NCBI RefSeq assembly: GCF_001719045.1
Contig: NZ_CP015423.1
Span: 5,251,001-5,315,000 of the forward strand
Length of the DNA stretch: 64,000 nt
Reading direction: 5' to 3'
From: Paenibacillus polymyxa
GTDB lineage: Bacteria > Bacillota > Bacilli > Paenibacillales > Paenibacillaceae
Position 1 is the first letter of the stretch. Every line of letters starts with the position of its first letter. Shown here one piece after another: positions 1-9,374 of the stretch. The translations under genes were made by a program, and so were the position numbers. Below the pieces are notes generated by a model, which was not told where the DNA came from, searched no databases, and worked only from the letters and a program-made list of their open reading frames with translations.

Positions 1-857
1 AAATGGATGGAGACAAGCGGGTAGCCATTGTTTCATTTGAATCTGCTGCGCAGTTGGTTCAGCCATTTACTCCCATTGGCACAGATGCAGAGAAGCAAGC
101 GGTTTATTCCAAAATCGATAGTATGCAGACTATAATGTCAGGCGGTACAGAGATCGGGCTTGCTTTGGACGAGACGATCAAGGAGATTGAAACCCAAGGT
201 AATGCAGAAAAAGGTTCTCTCGTTATTATGCTCTCTGACGGCTTTAGCGATCTGGATACCCAGACAGCATTGGCTCCTTATATCGCCCGCCAGATTCCGA
301 TTAATACGATCGGGCTGAAACTGGCAGAGTCGGATGGTATAGCCTTATTGCAAAATATCGCCCAACTGACGGGCGGAACTTATTCTAACGTAGCCAATGC
401 CCAAGGACTTACTCAGGCGTTCGGTAAAATATATAACAAAATCGGTGATCGCACACTGGTAACGGAGCGGACAGGTGAGTATGCCGACAGTCTGTATTTT
501 GCCATTTATCGCGTAACGGCTCTGGTCATTATCGGCGCTCTATTGGGATTAGCTCTTGGGCTGATGTTTGATAACCGTTTTCTCGCGCGGAATTTTGCGA
601 TTGGAGGAGTCCCGGCAGGCTTGCTCGCTGGCTTTATTTTGGAAAAGGGATTATCTGGCTCGCCTATAGGCGACTTGATGATTCGTTTGGTGGCAGCGCT
701 CGTACTGGCGGCCCTTATTGCTGTCTTTTCGCTTGTTCTGCCGATTGCGGAAAATACTCGCCGATCTTCCGGTGGAGGAAGTCAGGGTGCGCCGTCAGGA
801 CGCCGGAGAGGGGCACCGGAAGCCCCGACGCGCAATCGACGCAGCAGTGGATTTTAG
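1..857 (+). CDS. VWA-domain membrane protein, C-terminal part (5' end outside window)
   Basis: The reading frame is open from the first bases and begins inside a von Willebrand A fold: MDGDKRVAIVSF is a mid-domain strand, so the true start lies upstream. Visible MIDAS-type residues are the Thr of SGGTEIG and the Asp of MLSDGFSD. After the VWA part (about residues 1-145) come two or three hydrophobic segments (about 164-190, 200-215 and 226-250) and a short Gly/Arg-rich basic tail. It is therefore probably a membrane protein with the VWA domain on one side. It is the first visible gene of a tight operon with a P-loop GTPase and its large partner. In such systems VWA domains usually bind partner proteins in a metal-dependent way; that role here is inference. 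Confidence 0.8.
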   Translation, partial: MDGDKRVAIVSFESAAQLVQPFTPIGTDAEKQAVYSKIDSMQTIMSGGTEIGLALDETIKEIETQGNAEKGSLVIMLSDGFSDLDTQTALAPYIARQIPINTIGLKLAESDGIALLQNIAQLTGGTYSNVANAQGLTQAFGKIYNKIGDRTLVTERTGEYADSLYFAIYRVTALVIIGALLGLALGLMFDNRFLARNFAIGGVPAGLLAGFILEKGLSGSPIGDLMIRLVAALVLAALIAVFSLVLPIAENTRRSSGGGSQGAPSGRRRGAPEAPTRNRRSSGF

Positions 858-875
858 AACGGGAGGCTGGAACTT

Positions 876-1529
876 ATGCAGTATAGGGAAGCACAGCCCG
901 GTGATCCTGTTATTTCGGAGCTGAGCCACAAAATTGATGACAACCGGGTTGTGTTACGCTGGCAGTGGCCTGAGGGCGCAGCCGTGGTATATATTGCGAA
1001 ACAATCAGCCGATGCAGGTATGAATGGGCAGAATGAAGCCGAAGTTTTACCACCTTTTTCAAGCCTAAAACTTTTTACACGCGAGGAGTATAAGGCTGCT
1101 GGCAGCTATCGTGACCGAATTGAAGGCATTGGACGCGTACGGTATACCGTGTATCCGGCTGTTCGGGAGGATGGAGACACTTACGTGATCCGTCAGCAAG
1201 ACGAAGCCAACCAACTGGAGTTGAGTACGGGGAGGGCTAAAATCAGATATGCGGTTCACCATAAAAAAAGCTGGTTTCGCAGCCGCAAAACCGTCCAGAT
1301 TCAGGTGACAGCCGAAGTTCCTGTCCCGCAGGAGGCGCTTTGCTACGTGAAGAAGCGCGGGGGCTATCCCGCAGACCGGGACGATGGAACCTTGTATCCA
1401 TTCACGGCACCCTTTGCCGCGGGACGGAATGTTTTACCCGCTGTTGAAGTGGGGGGAGATGAATATGTGCGGCTGTTTTTTACAGACGGCCAGAAATATG
1501 GCACGGTATATGAATTAGTTCCTGAATGA
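876..1529 (+). CDS. Unknown 217-residue protein of the GTPase operon
   Basis: I do not recognise this family. The product is soluble, with no signal peptide or membrane segment. It begins with an SHKIDDNRVVLRWQWPEG stretch that resembles a fibronectin-III or beta-sandwich strand pattern, and it is rich in beta-forming residues throughout. It starts 18 bases after the VWA gene behind GGGAGG and ends 16 bases before the GTPase gene, so it is almost certainly co-transcribed with both. A beta-sandwich adaptor between the VWA protein and the GTPase is plausible from context only. Confidence 0.7.
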   Translation: MQYREAQPGDPVISELSHKIDDNRVVLRWQWPEGAAVVYIAKQSADAGMNGQNEAEVLPPFSSLKLFTREEYKAAGSYRDRIEGIGRVRYTVYPAVREDGDTYVIRQQDEANQLELSTGRAKIRYAVHHKKSWFRSRKTVQIQVTAEVPVPQEALCYVKKRGGYPADRDDGTLYPFTAPFAAGRNVLPAVEVGGDEYVRLFFTDGQKYGTVYELVPE

Positions 1530-1545
1530 AAGGAGGCCGCAACCG

Positions 1546-2811
1546 ATGAGTTTTCTTAGCAATTTATTCAGAAGAAAGCCACAGGCAGCGCCAAGGCCGT
1601 TATTTTATGATATTGTGTGCCCTTATTGCTTTAGTAAATTCTCCCCGGAGGACGTGGTATTCCGTGCTTCTCATCACCGTGAAGATGACGAGGACTATGC
1701 TTTGGGTGAAGATGAGCTGTTGAACAAATATCGGGAGCGTTTTGGCTTGGACAGTGTGCATGATATGGAGGCAATTTTGCATCCCCTTGATGTCCCTGAG
1801 GAACATCGATTGTATTCTGATCATGTACTGACAGGATTGACGGACCGTTATGGCGAGCTGACACGCCACCGACTGTGCCCGCACTGCCATAACGAGTTGC
1901 CCGTGACCGCGGGTAAGGTGCCTAGCAATATCATTTCGATTATTGGAGCTTCGCAGGCGGGGAAATCTGTCTATATGACCTCCCTGATTCACACGTTGCA
2001 GCATGTTACGGCCGATCATTTTGACGCAGCTTGCATGCCGCTCAATGCAGAGATCAGCCGAAAGTTCCGCACCATGTATGAGGAACCCCTATTTGAACGA
2101 GGCGATCTGCTTACATCGACACAAAAAGAAAAGATGCAGGAGCCTTTTATCTTCCAGTTTGTATTTAAGGATGAGGAAAAGCCGCCACTGACGCTGGTAT
2201 TTTTTGATGTCGCCGGTGAGGGAATGGTAGATCAGGACTATCTGGGACTGCATGGACAGCATATTAAGAATTCAGCAGGTATTCTCTTTATGGTCGATCC
2301 ACTGCAAATCCGCTCTATTCGGGAGCGTATTAAGATTAACCTTGGCGATAAGCCGGGTGAATGGGTCTCGCAATATGATGAACCGCGTGATGTCGTACTT
2401 ACGATGTTCGGTGATTTTATCGCTTATCAGGAAAAAGGGAAAACGGACATTCCGACCGCTGTCGTCCTGACCAAAAGTGATATGCTTACTGCATTGGCAG
2501 ATGAAGAAGGCACATACATCAAGACGAATAGCAATATTTTTAATCCGATGGAGCATCGCAAATATATGGATTTGGATGAGTTCGCGAACATTGATGGCGA
2601 AGTTCGACGCTTCATCGAAAAGGTGGATAAGCCGTTCAAGGGCACGATGGATGTATATTTTACGGATACGGCCTATTTCGCGGTTTCCGCGCTGGGTAGC
2701 AATCCGGTGGAGCAAAAGCTACAAGGATTGGTTAGTCCGATCCGTGTGGATGAGCCATTCATTTGGCTGCTTTATAAGTTGAAGTACATTGAGGGGAGAG
2801 AATCACAGTGA
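1546..2811 (+). CDS. Zinc-ribbon P-loop GTPase, DO-GTPase-like
   Basis: This 421-residue protein has two CxxC pairs (CPYC at 25-28 and CPHC at 111-114) that would form a split zinc ribbon. A P-loop GASQAGKS follows at 134-141, a Walker-B/G3-like DVAGEG at 221-226 and a G4-like TKSD at 309-312. This order fits a TRAFAC-type GTPase. The zinc ribbon and the VWA and GAP1-like neighbours match the DO-GTPase2 family, which was described by comparative genomics as part of nucleotide-dependent conflict or signalling systems. The ribosome binding site is AAAGGAGG and the stop overlaps the next start by 4 bases. I am confident it is a P-loop GTPase, less so of the family, and its function is untested as far as I know. 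Confidence 0.8.
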   Translation: MSFLSNLFRRKPQAAPRPLFYDIVCPYCFSKFSPEDVVFRASHHREDDEDYALGEDELLNKYRERFGLDSVHDMEAILHPLDVPEEHRLYSDHVLTGLTDRYGELTRHRLCPHCHNELPVTAGKVPSNIISIIGASQAGKSVYMTSLIHTLQHVTADHFDAACMPLNAEISRKFRTMYEEPLFERGDLLTSTQKEKMQEPFIFQFVFKDEEKPPLTLVFFDVAGEGMVDQDYLGLHGQHIKNSAGILFMVDPLQIRSIRERIKINLGDKPGEWVSQYDEPRDVVLTMFGDFIAYQEKGKTDIPTAVVLTKSDMLTALADEEGTYIKTNSNIFNPMEHRKYMDLDEFANIDGEVRRFIEKVDKPFKGTMDVYFTDTAYFAVSALGSNPVEQKLQGLVSPIRVDEPFIWLLYKLKYIEGRESQ

Positions 2812-5800
2812 GTTATTCTACCTCTCATTTGATACAACAGCAGATGTACACACGGGAACGGCGTGGAATTTTCCGTTCTACGGAAGGCTTCGATACAGTG
2901 GCTAATTCCAAAGGATTGGATGCTTCTTTTATTAAAAAGGTGCTCCATCCCTTATGTGTATATGATGCGCCTGCTGCTTTGACGGCGCGTGGCGAGAAGC
3001 AGGAAAGCGTCTATCCAGAAGCCATGCATCTGGTACGGACGGAGTCCGGGGATGTAGTGCTTGGCCGCAGTATTTATAAGGCTGCGGATTTTACTGGGCT
3101 GCGGAGCGCCTTTTTCACGCACAACTATGTGATTCCAGCCGGACATGGTGAATCTCCGTCTGACTATAAGCAGTGGCTGAACACATCATTTGTTGATACC
3201 TATGATATTGAGCAGGGAACGGATTTACCGGAATTGGAGCGTCTACCGGGTGGAAGTGTATTTCCGGCTGTTGACCCGTCTACAGTGCTGGCTCAATTGC
3301 AGCTGAGCGAAGAAGTGTTCAAACAGCTTTTATACGCAGTCATGATGTCCGCAGCGGGTCGCAAAAAGGTATATGTAGCATTGAATGTTCCTGTAGAAGC
3401 GGTCGGATCTTCAGCCAAGCAGCTGCTGGGTGTGCTGTATGCGGCACTGCCTTATGCATTTCGGAACAGACTCGGATTTCTTACATATGCACAGGAACCG
3501 AACAGCAGAAAAGGCATTCACTTGATGTTCGTTGAGCCTTTTAGTTTGCGTCCCGGTGATCGGAATGTGGAAAAGGACTTTGTATTTGACCTGTCTAACC
3601 ATAGTCGAATACTTAATGTGGATGCAGAGCAGGTGAGACAGCCGTATTTTGACTGGATTGTCCGCACGTTGCTGAATGGTGAGACGCTGGATGATTTCTT
3701 CAAATTTGCCGAGCAAATGCTGACAGGTATGGAGGCAGGGCGTGATTTGACTCCATCCAGCTATCATGAGCTCATTACGTTGTACAGAATTGAGCAGGGA
3801 GAGCGGGCATTATACAACGAACAACGAATCGCTGTATTACGAAGCTTGACTGATTATTTATCGCCACCCGATTCGCTGCCACGTAAAATGAGGCTGAATG
3901 ATCTGTTTCTATCGTTTTTTGATCATGAATTTGATCGGGTGAAGGATGGATATATTCCAGATGTAGGTCTAGTCGATAGTTTCAAGGACTATTATAAAGT
4001 TCATGCACGCAGCAGCGAAAATCGGTTGGTGGAATATTTAATCCGTTCGCTAAACAATGCTTATACTGCCAGAAATACGGAAGCAGTCACGTATATTTAC
4101 CATACGATTGAGGAGAATCCGTCATTAGGCAAGGCATATTTTACGAAAGTGCTGGGTAATCCGGCGCTTACAAAAATGCTGTTCATTCCCTACATGGACA
4201 GTCAGATGAAAAGAACACCGGATGCCAAGGGGCTGCTGGCCGTTGTGCATGAATGGGGCAGTCGGTATATCGAAGTGTCGGCGAATGCCGATTTTCAGCT
4301 TTTGGCAGAATCTGCACTGATGGGAAGACTGCGTGCCGAAAGAAAACCAGTAGAGGCTGTGGCTGCCATTCACCAACGCTTGCGTCAATGGGACAGCAGC
4401 TCTGCTGTAGGCAAACTGTCCCCGCTGGAGCAATCTGGATTGACAGAGCGCCTGCAGGAAGCGTCGGATCGGTATTTACTTACCGAAGTAGAGCTAAAAG
4501 AAATATCACCCGATCAGGTCGTACAGATTCCATTTTTTACACGTCCCGATTTGGTGCAGTGGGTTGGAAAGCTGCCTGCTCCCCTCAAGGGACAAGCAGT
4601 GCGATTGATTGCGGCTTACGATTGGTTTAATACGGAGGAACCGGAACCGTCGGTGCTGGACGGCCTGGAGCCTGGCGAAGTAGAAAAGGTACAGGATTGG
4701 GCTTATGGCTGGCTGCCCCAGCAGCTTGCGGAAGGCCATTTTGCCCGTCTGTTGCCTGCATTCTATCGTTCTGACGGGCCGGGAGAAGGAATATTGGACT
4801 TCGCTCGTCTGGTCAGTTCGATCCGCAAATGGGCGAAGGATAACGATACGATGTACCGCTTTATCCGATGGTCGGAACAACACCCCGAGTTTGCCACTCC
4901 ACGTGGCGGTTTCGAACCGTCGTATCGACGTGCGCTACTTCTATTCTTCCAAAAGGAAGGACGAGAGGGACTGCATAAAAAAACGCTGTGGCGTCAATAT
5001 TTTGAACCTGCAAAGCCTGCTTTTAAAAATTTTTATTTGGCAGCAAAGCGGGAGACGGACACACCGTTGGTTAAAACACTTCGTCGTTTTCGTAAAGGTG
5101 GGGTGATTTCCGGGATCGTGCTGATTGTCATTGCAGGTACGCTCGGCGGCCTGAAAGCAACCGGGGTGATCGGATCTGGTGACACACCTGCGCCTGTTGC
5201 TGCTCCGAAGCCTGTACAACAGCCTGTAGAGCCTACAGTGCCCGTAAAAGAGGAGCCTACGGCGATAGTGACACATGTGCCTAATACCAAGTCCACTACG
5301 AAAATGGTCAAGCTGTTGTTTGCGTTTCAGACATCGACAGAGCAGGCAGAATTTAAGCCGAAGAAGCTCGTCATTGTCGGGGCGGACCAACAGGAGCACT
5401 TATACGAAAATTTTACGCTTGCTGAACAGAACGACAAGGAAGCTGCCAGTAATGCGAACAATGACCCATCCGGTGACGTAATTACTGGGAGCGCCACTAC
5501 AAAAAGTACGACAGCAGATGGACAATCCACGGACAGTGGTTCCACAGCTCGTGGTAGTACATCCAGTGGAACAAGCGGCGATCAGTCTGGAGCAGTGACA
5601 GGCAACACGGACGGAGGCTCGACTTCGGAGATTTCTACTGAGGGTAGTGGTATAGCAGCCGATAAAACCATAGGCAGCACGTCCGGTGATGGTACAGAGA
5701 CAAAGGAGTACGATCTGAAGAAGTATCCTTATCGTACGCTGTTGACCATTTGGCAAAGGCTGGAGCTGAACGATGCTAGCACGGTTACCGTTGATGGAGA

Positions 5801-5837
5801 AGAATACCCGCTGGTTCAAGTGAAGAGTGCAGACTAA
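2808..5837 (+). CDS. Large GTPase-associated membrane protein, GAP1-like
   Basis: The 1009-residue product begins at GTG (the shared GTGA overlap with the GTPase gene). Its N-terminus (HLIQQQMYTRERRGIFRSTE, then FTHNYVIP near residue 105) is the type seen in the GTPase-associated protein 1 N-terminal domain. A long, mostly helical middle region follows. One hydrophobic segment lies at about 765-787 (ISGIVLIVIAGTLGGL), then a Pro/Val-rich stretch, a Ser/Thr/Gly-rich low-complexity linker (about 880-965) and a small C-terminal domain of about 45 residues. The layout suggests a cytosolic effector or adaptor anchored in the membrane with an external tail. The translational overlap says it works with the GTPase. 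The family assignment rests on recognition and context. Confidence 0.75.
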   Translation: MSYSTSHLIQQQMYTRERRGIFRSTEGFDTVANSKGLDASFIKKVLHPLCVYDAPAALTARGEKQESVYPEAMHLVRTESGDVVLGRSIYKAADFTGLRSAFFTHNYVIPAGHGESPSDYKQWLNTSFVDTYDIEQGTDLPELERLPGGSVFPAVDPSTVLAQLQLSEEVFKQLLYAVMMSAAGRKKVYVALNVPVEAVGSSAKQLLGVLYAALPYAFRNRLGFLTYAQEPNSRKGIHLMFVEPFSLRPGDRNVEKDFVFDLSNHSRILNVDAEQVRQPYFDWIVRTLLNGETLDDFFKFAEQMLTGMEAGRDLTPSSYHELITLYRIEQGERALYNEQRIAVLRSLTDYLSPPDSLPRKMRLNDLFLSFFDHEFDRVKDGYIPDVGLVDSFKDYYKVHARSSENRLVEYLIRSLNNAYTARNTEAVTYIYHTIEENPSLGKAYFTKVLGNPALTKMLFIPYMDSQMKRTPDAKGLLAVVHEWGSRYIEVSANADFQLLAESALMGRLRAERKPVEAVAAIHQRLRQWDSSSAVGKLSPLEQSGLTERLQEASDRYLLTEVELKEISPDQVVQIPFFTRPDLVQWVGKLPAPLKGQAVRLIAAYDWFNTEEPEPSVLDGLEPGEVEKVQDWAYGWLPQQLAEGHFARLLPAFYRSDGPGEGILDFARLVSSIRKWAKDNDTMYRFIRWSEQHPEFATPRGGFEPSYRRALLLFFQKEGREGLHKKTLWRQYFEPAKPAFKNFYLAAKRETDTPLVKTLRRFRKGGVISGIVLIVIAGTLGGLKATGVIGSGDTPAPVAAPKPVQQPVEPTVPVKEEPTAIVTHVPNTKSTTKMVKLLFAFQTSTEQAEFKPKKLVIVGADQQEHLYENFTLAEQNDKEAASNANNDPSGDVITGSATTKSTTADGQSTDSGSTARGSTSSGTSGDQSGAVTGNTDGGSTSEISTEGSGIAADKTIGSTSGDGTETKEYDLKKYPYRTLLTIWQRLELNDASTVTVDGEEYPLVQVKSAD

Positions 5838-5861
5838 GCAACTATAAAACAGAAATAAAGT

Positions 5862-5894
5862 AAAAGACGGGCTTCCTTCAAGGGCTCGTCTTTT
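5862..5894 (+). terminator. Rho-independent terminator of the GTPase operon
   Basis: AAAAGACGGGC pairs with GGCTCGTCTTTT (one G-U pair) across a short loop and ends in a T-run, 25 bases after the stop of the GAP1-like gene. Confidence 0.85.
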
Positions 5895-6031
5895 AATATA
5901 CATAAATTTCCATGAAGAATGAATTCGTAATTTGAAATTCATCTTATCTAGTAAAGCATTATTTTACGAAAGTATTGACACCAAGTAGGCAGCTGATTAA
6001 AATTAGTTGGAATTCAAACTATTAAATTTAG

Positions 6032-6523
6032 ATGGATATGGAGGTTCGTAGTGAGATGGGAAGTGAGGTGTATCCCGTTTGTCTTCCTTGTGAGGAAGAG
6101 AGCACAATGTATTTAATTAAATGGATTTTCACTACCGTCCGGCGCGAAATTGAAACGGCACTGCGCCCTTTGGGACTCACCTCCCCACAATCGCAGACGC
6201 TCTATATACTGGCGGTATCGCCTGGAGTCACCAATACGGATTTGGAAAGGCTATTGCTTATTGATAAATCAAGCGTTACCAGCCTGGTTAACGGGATCGT
6301 TAAGAAAAACTGGGCAATACGCAAAAGTCACCCGGAAGATGCACGAATGAAGCAAATCTATTTGACTGAGGAAGGCTTAGAGATTCACAAAGTAGCTGAA
6401 CGTACTATTGAGGCAATTAAAAGCTCGGTAGGTGAAACATTATCTGTAGGAGAATCGGAGACGCTACGCTGTCTGCTTAAAAAAATTCTCCGCGACTACC
6501 ACCCTGCGGACACCCGCGTTTGA
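6032..6523 (+). CDS. MarR family transcriptional regulator
   Basis: The protein has the MarR winged-helix pattern: LGLTSPQSQTLYIL, then the recognition helix region LLLIDKSSVTSLVNGIVKK and the wing with the typical HPEDARMKQIYLTEEG. Length (about 155-163 residues) is normal. The start is uncertain: the ATG at 6032 has no clear ribosome site, while GGAGG at 6040-6044 would serve the in-frame ATG at 6056, although the extra residues are not typical of the family. It lies 92 bases before a drug-efflux gene on the same strand, so local control of that transporter, relieved by a ligand, is the likely role. Confidence 0.9.
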   Translation: MDMEVRSEMGSEVYPVCLPCEEESTMYLIKWIFTTVRREIETALRPLGLTSPQSQTLYILAVSPGVTNTDLERLLLIDKSSVTSLVNGIVKKNWAIRKSHPEDARMKQIYLTEEGLEIHKVAERTIEAIKSSVGETLSVGESETLRCLLKKILRDYHPADTRV

Positions 6524-6615
6524 GCGGATATATAGAGAATTTGCCCGGATAGGGGTATCAAAAACAGTGAAATATGATCTTAGATAAGAGGTTTACAGGA
6601 GAGGGAGACAACCAA

Positions 6616-7998
6616 ATGATAAATGAACAAACTTATCCCAATGCGGATAAGCTTATGCGAGTGCTAGCTTTCACACTTGTTTTTTCAGTGATGAACGCTT
6701 TTATGTTTAATGTCGTTATGCCTGTAATTCGAGAGGAGTTTCATATTAGTGCTTCCGATGTAAGTTGGTTGCTGACTGGCTATATGATCGTGTATGCAGT
6801 TGGCTCGGTGACCTACGGCAAATTGGCAGATAAATATCGTCTTAAGGATTTGCTGACGTTTGGGATTATCTTTTTTGCACTGGGTTCGCTTATTGGACTG
6901 TTGGCCAATCAATTTTGGATGCTCATTGTAGCTCGTTTGCTTCAGGCTGCAGGGGCTGCTGTTATTCCGGCAACTGCTATGATCGTCCCAGTCCGTTATT
7001 TCTCGGCTGAAAAAAGGGGACGTGCTTTGGGCGTCACAGCAATCGGCTTGGCGTTAGGTACTGCACTGGCTCCGATTATTTCCGGTTTGATCACAGGCTT
7101 TGCAAGCTGGCGTTTTTTGTTCGTCATTTCCATGCTGCCACTGATCGCATTGCCGTTTTTCCGCAAATATTTGGACGATCAGCGTGGAGAGGATCAGAAG
7201 TTCGATTTTCTGGGTGGATTATTACTGGGTGGAACAGTAGCCTTCTTATTACTTTCGATTTCGCAAACTAATATGATGTTTTTTCTGGTCGGTGTGGTGT
7301 TATTCGCACTGTTTATATGGCGCATTAACACTGCGCATGATCCATTCATCCAGCCGAAGCTGTTCCGTAACAAGCAATATTCATACGGGCTCCTTATCGC
7401 TTTTTTAGGGACGGGGATTAGCTTTGGATTGCCGTACTTGGCACCGCAGTTTCTGAACAGTCTCAATCAGCTCACGCCGGCAATAATTGGACTGGTTATG
7501 TTTCCGGCTGCTATTGCTTCGGCTCTATTGGGTAAAAGAGGAGGGCGTTTGGCGGATAGCAAAGGAAATTCGTTTCTCGTCTATACAGCTGTATCGCTTT
7601 TGTTTATCTGTTTTATCAGCTTGTCAACATTTGTGGGTGCCTCTCCGTATCTGATTTTATTTTTGCTTATTTTCGGAAACGTAGGTCAGACCTTCATGCA
7701 AATTGCCATGTCCAACACGATTTCTCGTACCTTGTCGAAAGATCAGATTGGTGTTGGAATGGGGCTGCTATCTCTGCTGAATTTCATTGCCGGGGCGATC
7801 ACGACAAGTATTTTGGGCAAAACGCTGGATAGTTCGTCGTCCTTTCATTTGAATCCTGTCGTATCTAATGTGCAGGTGTTCAATTTTAGCAATATTTTTA
7901 CGGTGCTTGCACTGATTGCGCTTGTGACGATGGGACTTTATGCGTTGCAATTCCGAAGGGGTTCACGCCGTAATACGCCTGCTGTTGAGCAAGGATAA
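6616..7998 (+). CDS. MFS drug efflux transporter, DHA2/TetL-like
   Basis: The protein is 460 residues and almost entirely hydrophobic, with a 12-14 segment pattern. Family motifs are visible: VVMPVIREEFHIS with SWLLTGYMIVYAVGSVTYGKLADKY after TM1 (motif A region), and RLLQAAGAAVIPATAM and GRALGVTAIGLALGTALAP in the centre (motif C-like). This is the layout of QacA/EmrB/Tet(L)-type proton-coupled exporters. I place the start at 6616 because AGGAGAGGGAGA precedes that ATG; an upstream in-frame ATG at 6574 lacks a ribosome site. The MarR gene just upstream probably controls it. The substrate cannot be read from the sequence. Confidence 0.9.
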   Translation: MINEQTYPNADKLMRVLAFTLVFSVMNAFMFNVVMPVIREEFHISASDVSWLLTGYMIVYAVGSVTYGKLADKYRLKDLLTFGIIFFALGSLIGLLANQFWMLIVARLLQAAGAAVIPATAMIVPVRYFSAEKRGRALGVTAIGLALGTALAPIISGLITGFASWRFLFVISMLPLIALPFFRKYLDDQRGEDQKFDFLGGLLLGGTVAFLLLSISQTNMMFFLVGVVLFALFIWRINTAHDPFIQPKLFRNKQYSYGLLIAFLGTGISFGLPYLAPQFLNSLNQLTPAIIGLVMFPAAIASALLGKRGGRLADSKGNSFLVYTAVSLLFICFISLSTFVGASPYLILFLLIFGNVGQTFMQIAMSNTISRTLSKDQIGVGMGLLSLLNFIAGAITTSILGKTLDSSSSFHLNPVVSNVQVFNFSNIFTVLALIALVTMGLYALQFRRGSRRNTPAVEQG

Positions 7999-8078
7999 AC
8001 ATTTGATGTAAACTCATGCCAAAACAAGGGTATAATATAGAAGGAAAAGTTCATCTATGGAAGGACGGAGTGTCCGGC

Positions 8079-8648
8079 ATGACAAGAAACCTTCAATATG
8101 TACCCTATGGTTATGAGCCTCCGATCGAGACGCATAAAGGGACCATGGTCTACTATGATACGTTCGAGCAGATTACAGCCAGAGAGCTGGAGCTTTTTGC
8201 CGAAACGGGGGCTGCATTATCTTTTACAAAGCTGGTGTTGTATCCGCTACATGAAGAAACCGTCAGAAGAATGTGGAAGCAGCCGGTACGTTCGTATTAC
8301 AAGCGGGTGGACGAGCTGGGAGAGTGGCAGCGGGAGCAAGCTTTGAGTGCTGTTGTGATTGAGAACTGGGAAGGTAAGCGTAAAAAGTATACGCCGATTG
8401 AAGCAGCCATCCGTTTTTTGGCGGAAAAGTATACGACCCCACTTTTTTTGTACATGAGTCCTGAAACTGCAAATTTGTGCGCTTCTTATGCATCATTTGG
8501 AGAATGGATTAGAAATGTCAGATTGGTGCTTTCGAGCGACCCCCAGGAACTTCATCCGAAGCTTGCACAGTACCGTAATCGATGGAATACGGTCGAAGAA
8601 GCGACAAACCGTGACTCTAAGGTTGACAAAGCGGAGCATGAATTATAG
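8079..8648 (+). CDS. Unknown conserved-looking protein, 189 residues
   Basis: I do not recognise the family. I prefer the ATG at 8079 (MTRNLQYVPYGYEPP), 13 bases after the start of GGACGGA, over the in-frame ATG at 8016, which has no ribosome site. The product is soluble with no signal peptide, is rich in aromatic and charged residues, and contains an acidic stretch (DTFEQITARELELF) and a basic one (KRKKYTPIEAAIRFLAEKY). It sits between the transporter and the Zur-like box of rpmG. Confidence 0.6.
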   Translation: MTRNLQYVPYGYEPPIETHKGTMVYYDTFEQITARELELFAETGAALSFTKLVLYPLHEETVRRMWKQPVRSYYKRVDELGEWQREQALSAVVIENWEGKRKKYTPIEAAIRFLAEKYTTPLFLYMSPETANLCASYASFGEWIRNVRLVLSSDPQELHPKLAQYRNRWNTVEEATNRDSKVDKAEHEL

Positions 8649-8659
8649 AATAGAACTAA

Positions 8660-8674
8660 TCGTAAAAATTACTA
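8660..8674. promoter_or_regulatory. Zur-like operator upstream of rpmG
   Basis: TCGTAAAAATTACTA matches the Bacillus Zur consensus TCGTAATNATTACGA at 12 of 14 fixed positions. It lies 43-57 bases upstream of the gene for zinc-independent ribosomal protein L33, a classical Zur target. Two closer matches occur at the other zinc genes of this window, which supports the call. Confidence 0.7.
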
Positions 8675-8716
8675 TTGTAATTGTATACCATGTATTCCAA
8701 TTAAGGAGGAAGAGAA

Positions 8717-8866
8717 ATGCGCGTAATTGTTACCTTGGCATGCACCGAATCCGGTGATCGCAACTATACAACAACCAAGAACAAAAGAAATCATCCGGAG
8801 CGTCTTGAAATGAAAAAATACTCTCCGCGTCTGAAAAAGTACACGATCCATCGTGAAACTAGATAA
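8717..8866 (+). CDS. rpmG: Ribosomal protein L33, zinc-independent (C-minus) form
   Basis: The 49-residue product has the L33 signature: [20 protein letters not shown], then [20 protein letters not shown]. The zinc-binding form of L33 carries two CxxC pairs; here a single Cys (residue 9) remains, so this is the C-minus paralog. In Bacillus, C-minus paralogs replace zinc-containing L33 when zinc is scarce and are repressed by Zur. A Zur-like box is present upstream. AAGGAGGAAGAG precedes the ATG. No terminator is visible before the L31 gene, so both may be read from one promoter. Confidence 0.95.
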   Translation: MRVIVTLACTESGDRNYTTTKNKRNHPERLEMKKYSPRLKKYTIHRETR

Positions 8867-8974
8867 TTTGAGGTTTGCTGCATAGCAACCTGAATGATTC
8901 TGCTTCCTGAGCGAAGCCTGTTAAGTTTGCAAAAGCCTGCGTTATGGAACCGGCGAAAACTTGAATTAGTCTAG

Positions 8975-9357
8975 TGGACAGAGCGTCCAAAGTTAAAGCT
9001 TGCACCTAAGAAAACGGCTTTTTTTCAAGGCTGTATGATAGATGCCGAGCTACATGGTACGCTTTGCCTTTTGAATCGAAAGCACGTGGCTACCGAGTTC
9101 TCCTGTGCTGGTGTCAGCATTTGGGACGAGCCGGAGGACCATTCACTATATGCTTATATAACGATGAAGGCTGACGAAAGATCCGGAGCGTTCGTGCAAT
9201 GGGCGATGCGTATATGCGGCATCGTTTGCTTGTCGTTTACGAGCTTGAGCGCAACTGTTATGATCTGTCGTCTTTTTTTCTGGGACATAACCGTTCCTTT
9301 TGCCAACTGATGGAGTATTGCGCCAGTACGTTTAAGTTTGAAACTAAAACTACATGA
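8975..9357 (+). pseudogene. Frameshifted unknown gene between rpmG and rpmE2
   Basis: An open frame, after a stop at 8972, reads WTERPKLKLAP and on through LLNRKHVATEFSCAGVS to SLYAYITMKADERSG and FVQWAM near 9205. A second frame then continues with YMRHRLLVVYELERNCYDLS down to a TGA at 9355. The two halves read as one protein if a single base is missing at about 9209-9212. The text LLNRKxxxTEFSCAG resembles a small Firmicutes family of unknown function. Either the gene is broken or the base call is wrong. There is no clear start codon or ribosome site at the front. Confidence 0.5.
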
Positions 9358-9374
9358 AAGATTAGGTGAAACTA

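Noticed and set aside
5400..5942. 180-codon minus-strand frame over the end of the GAP1-like gene.
   Set aside because: It is a shadow of the Ser/Thr/Gly-rich linker, without a start signal, and it crosses the terminator.
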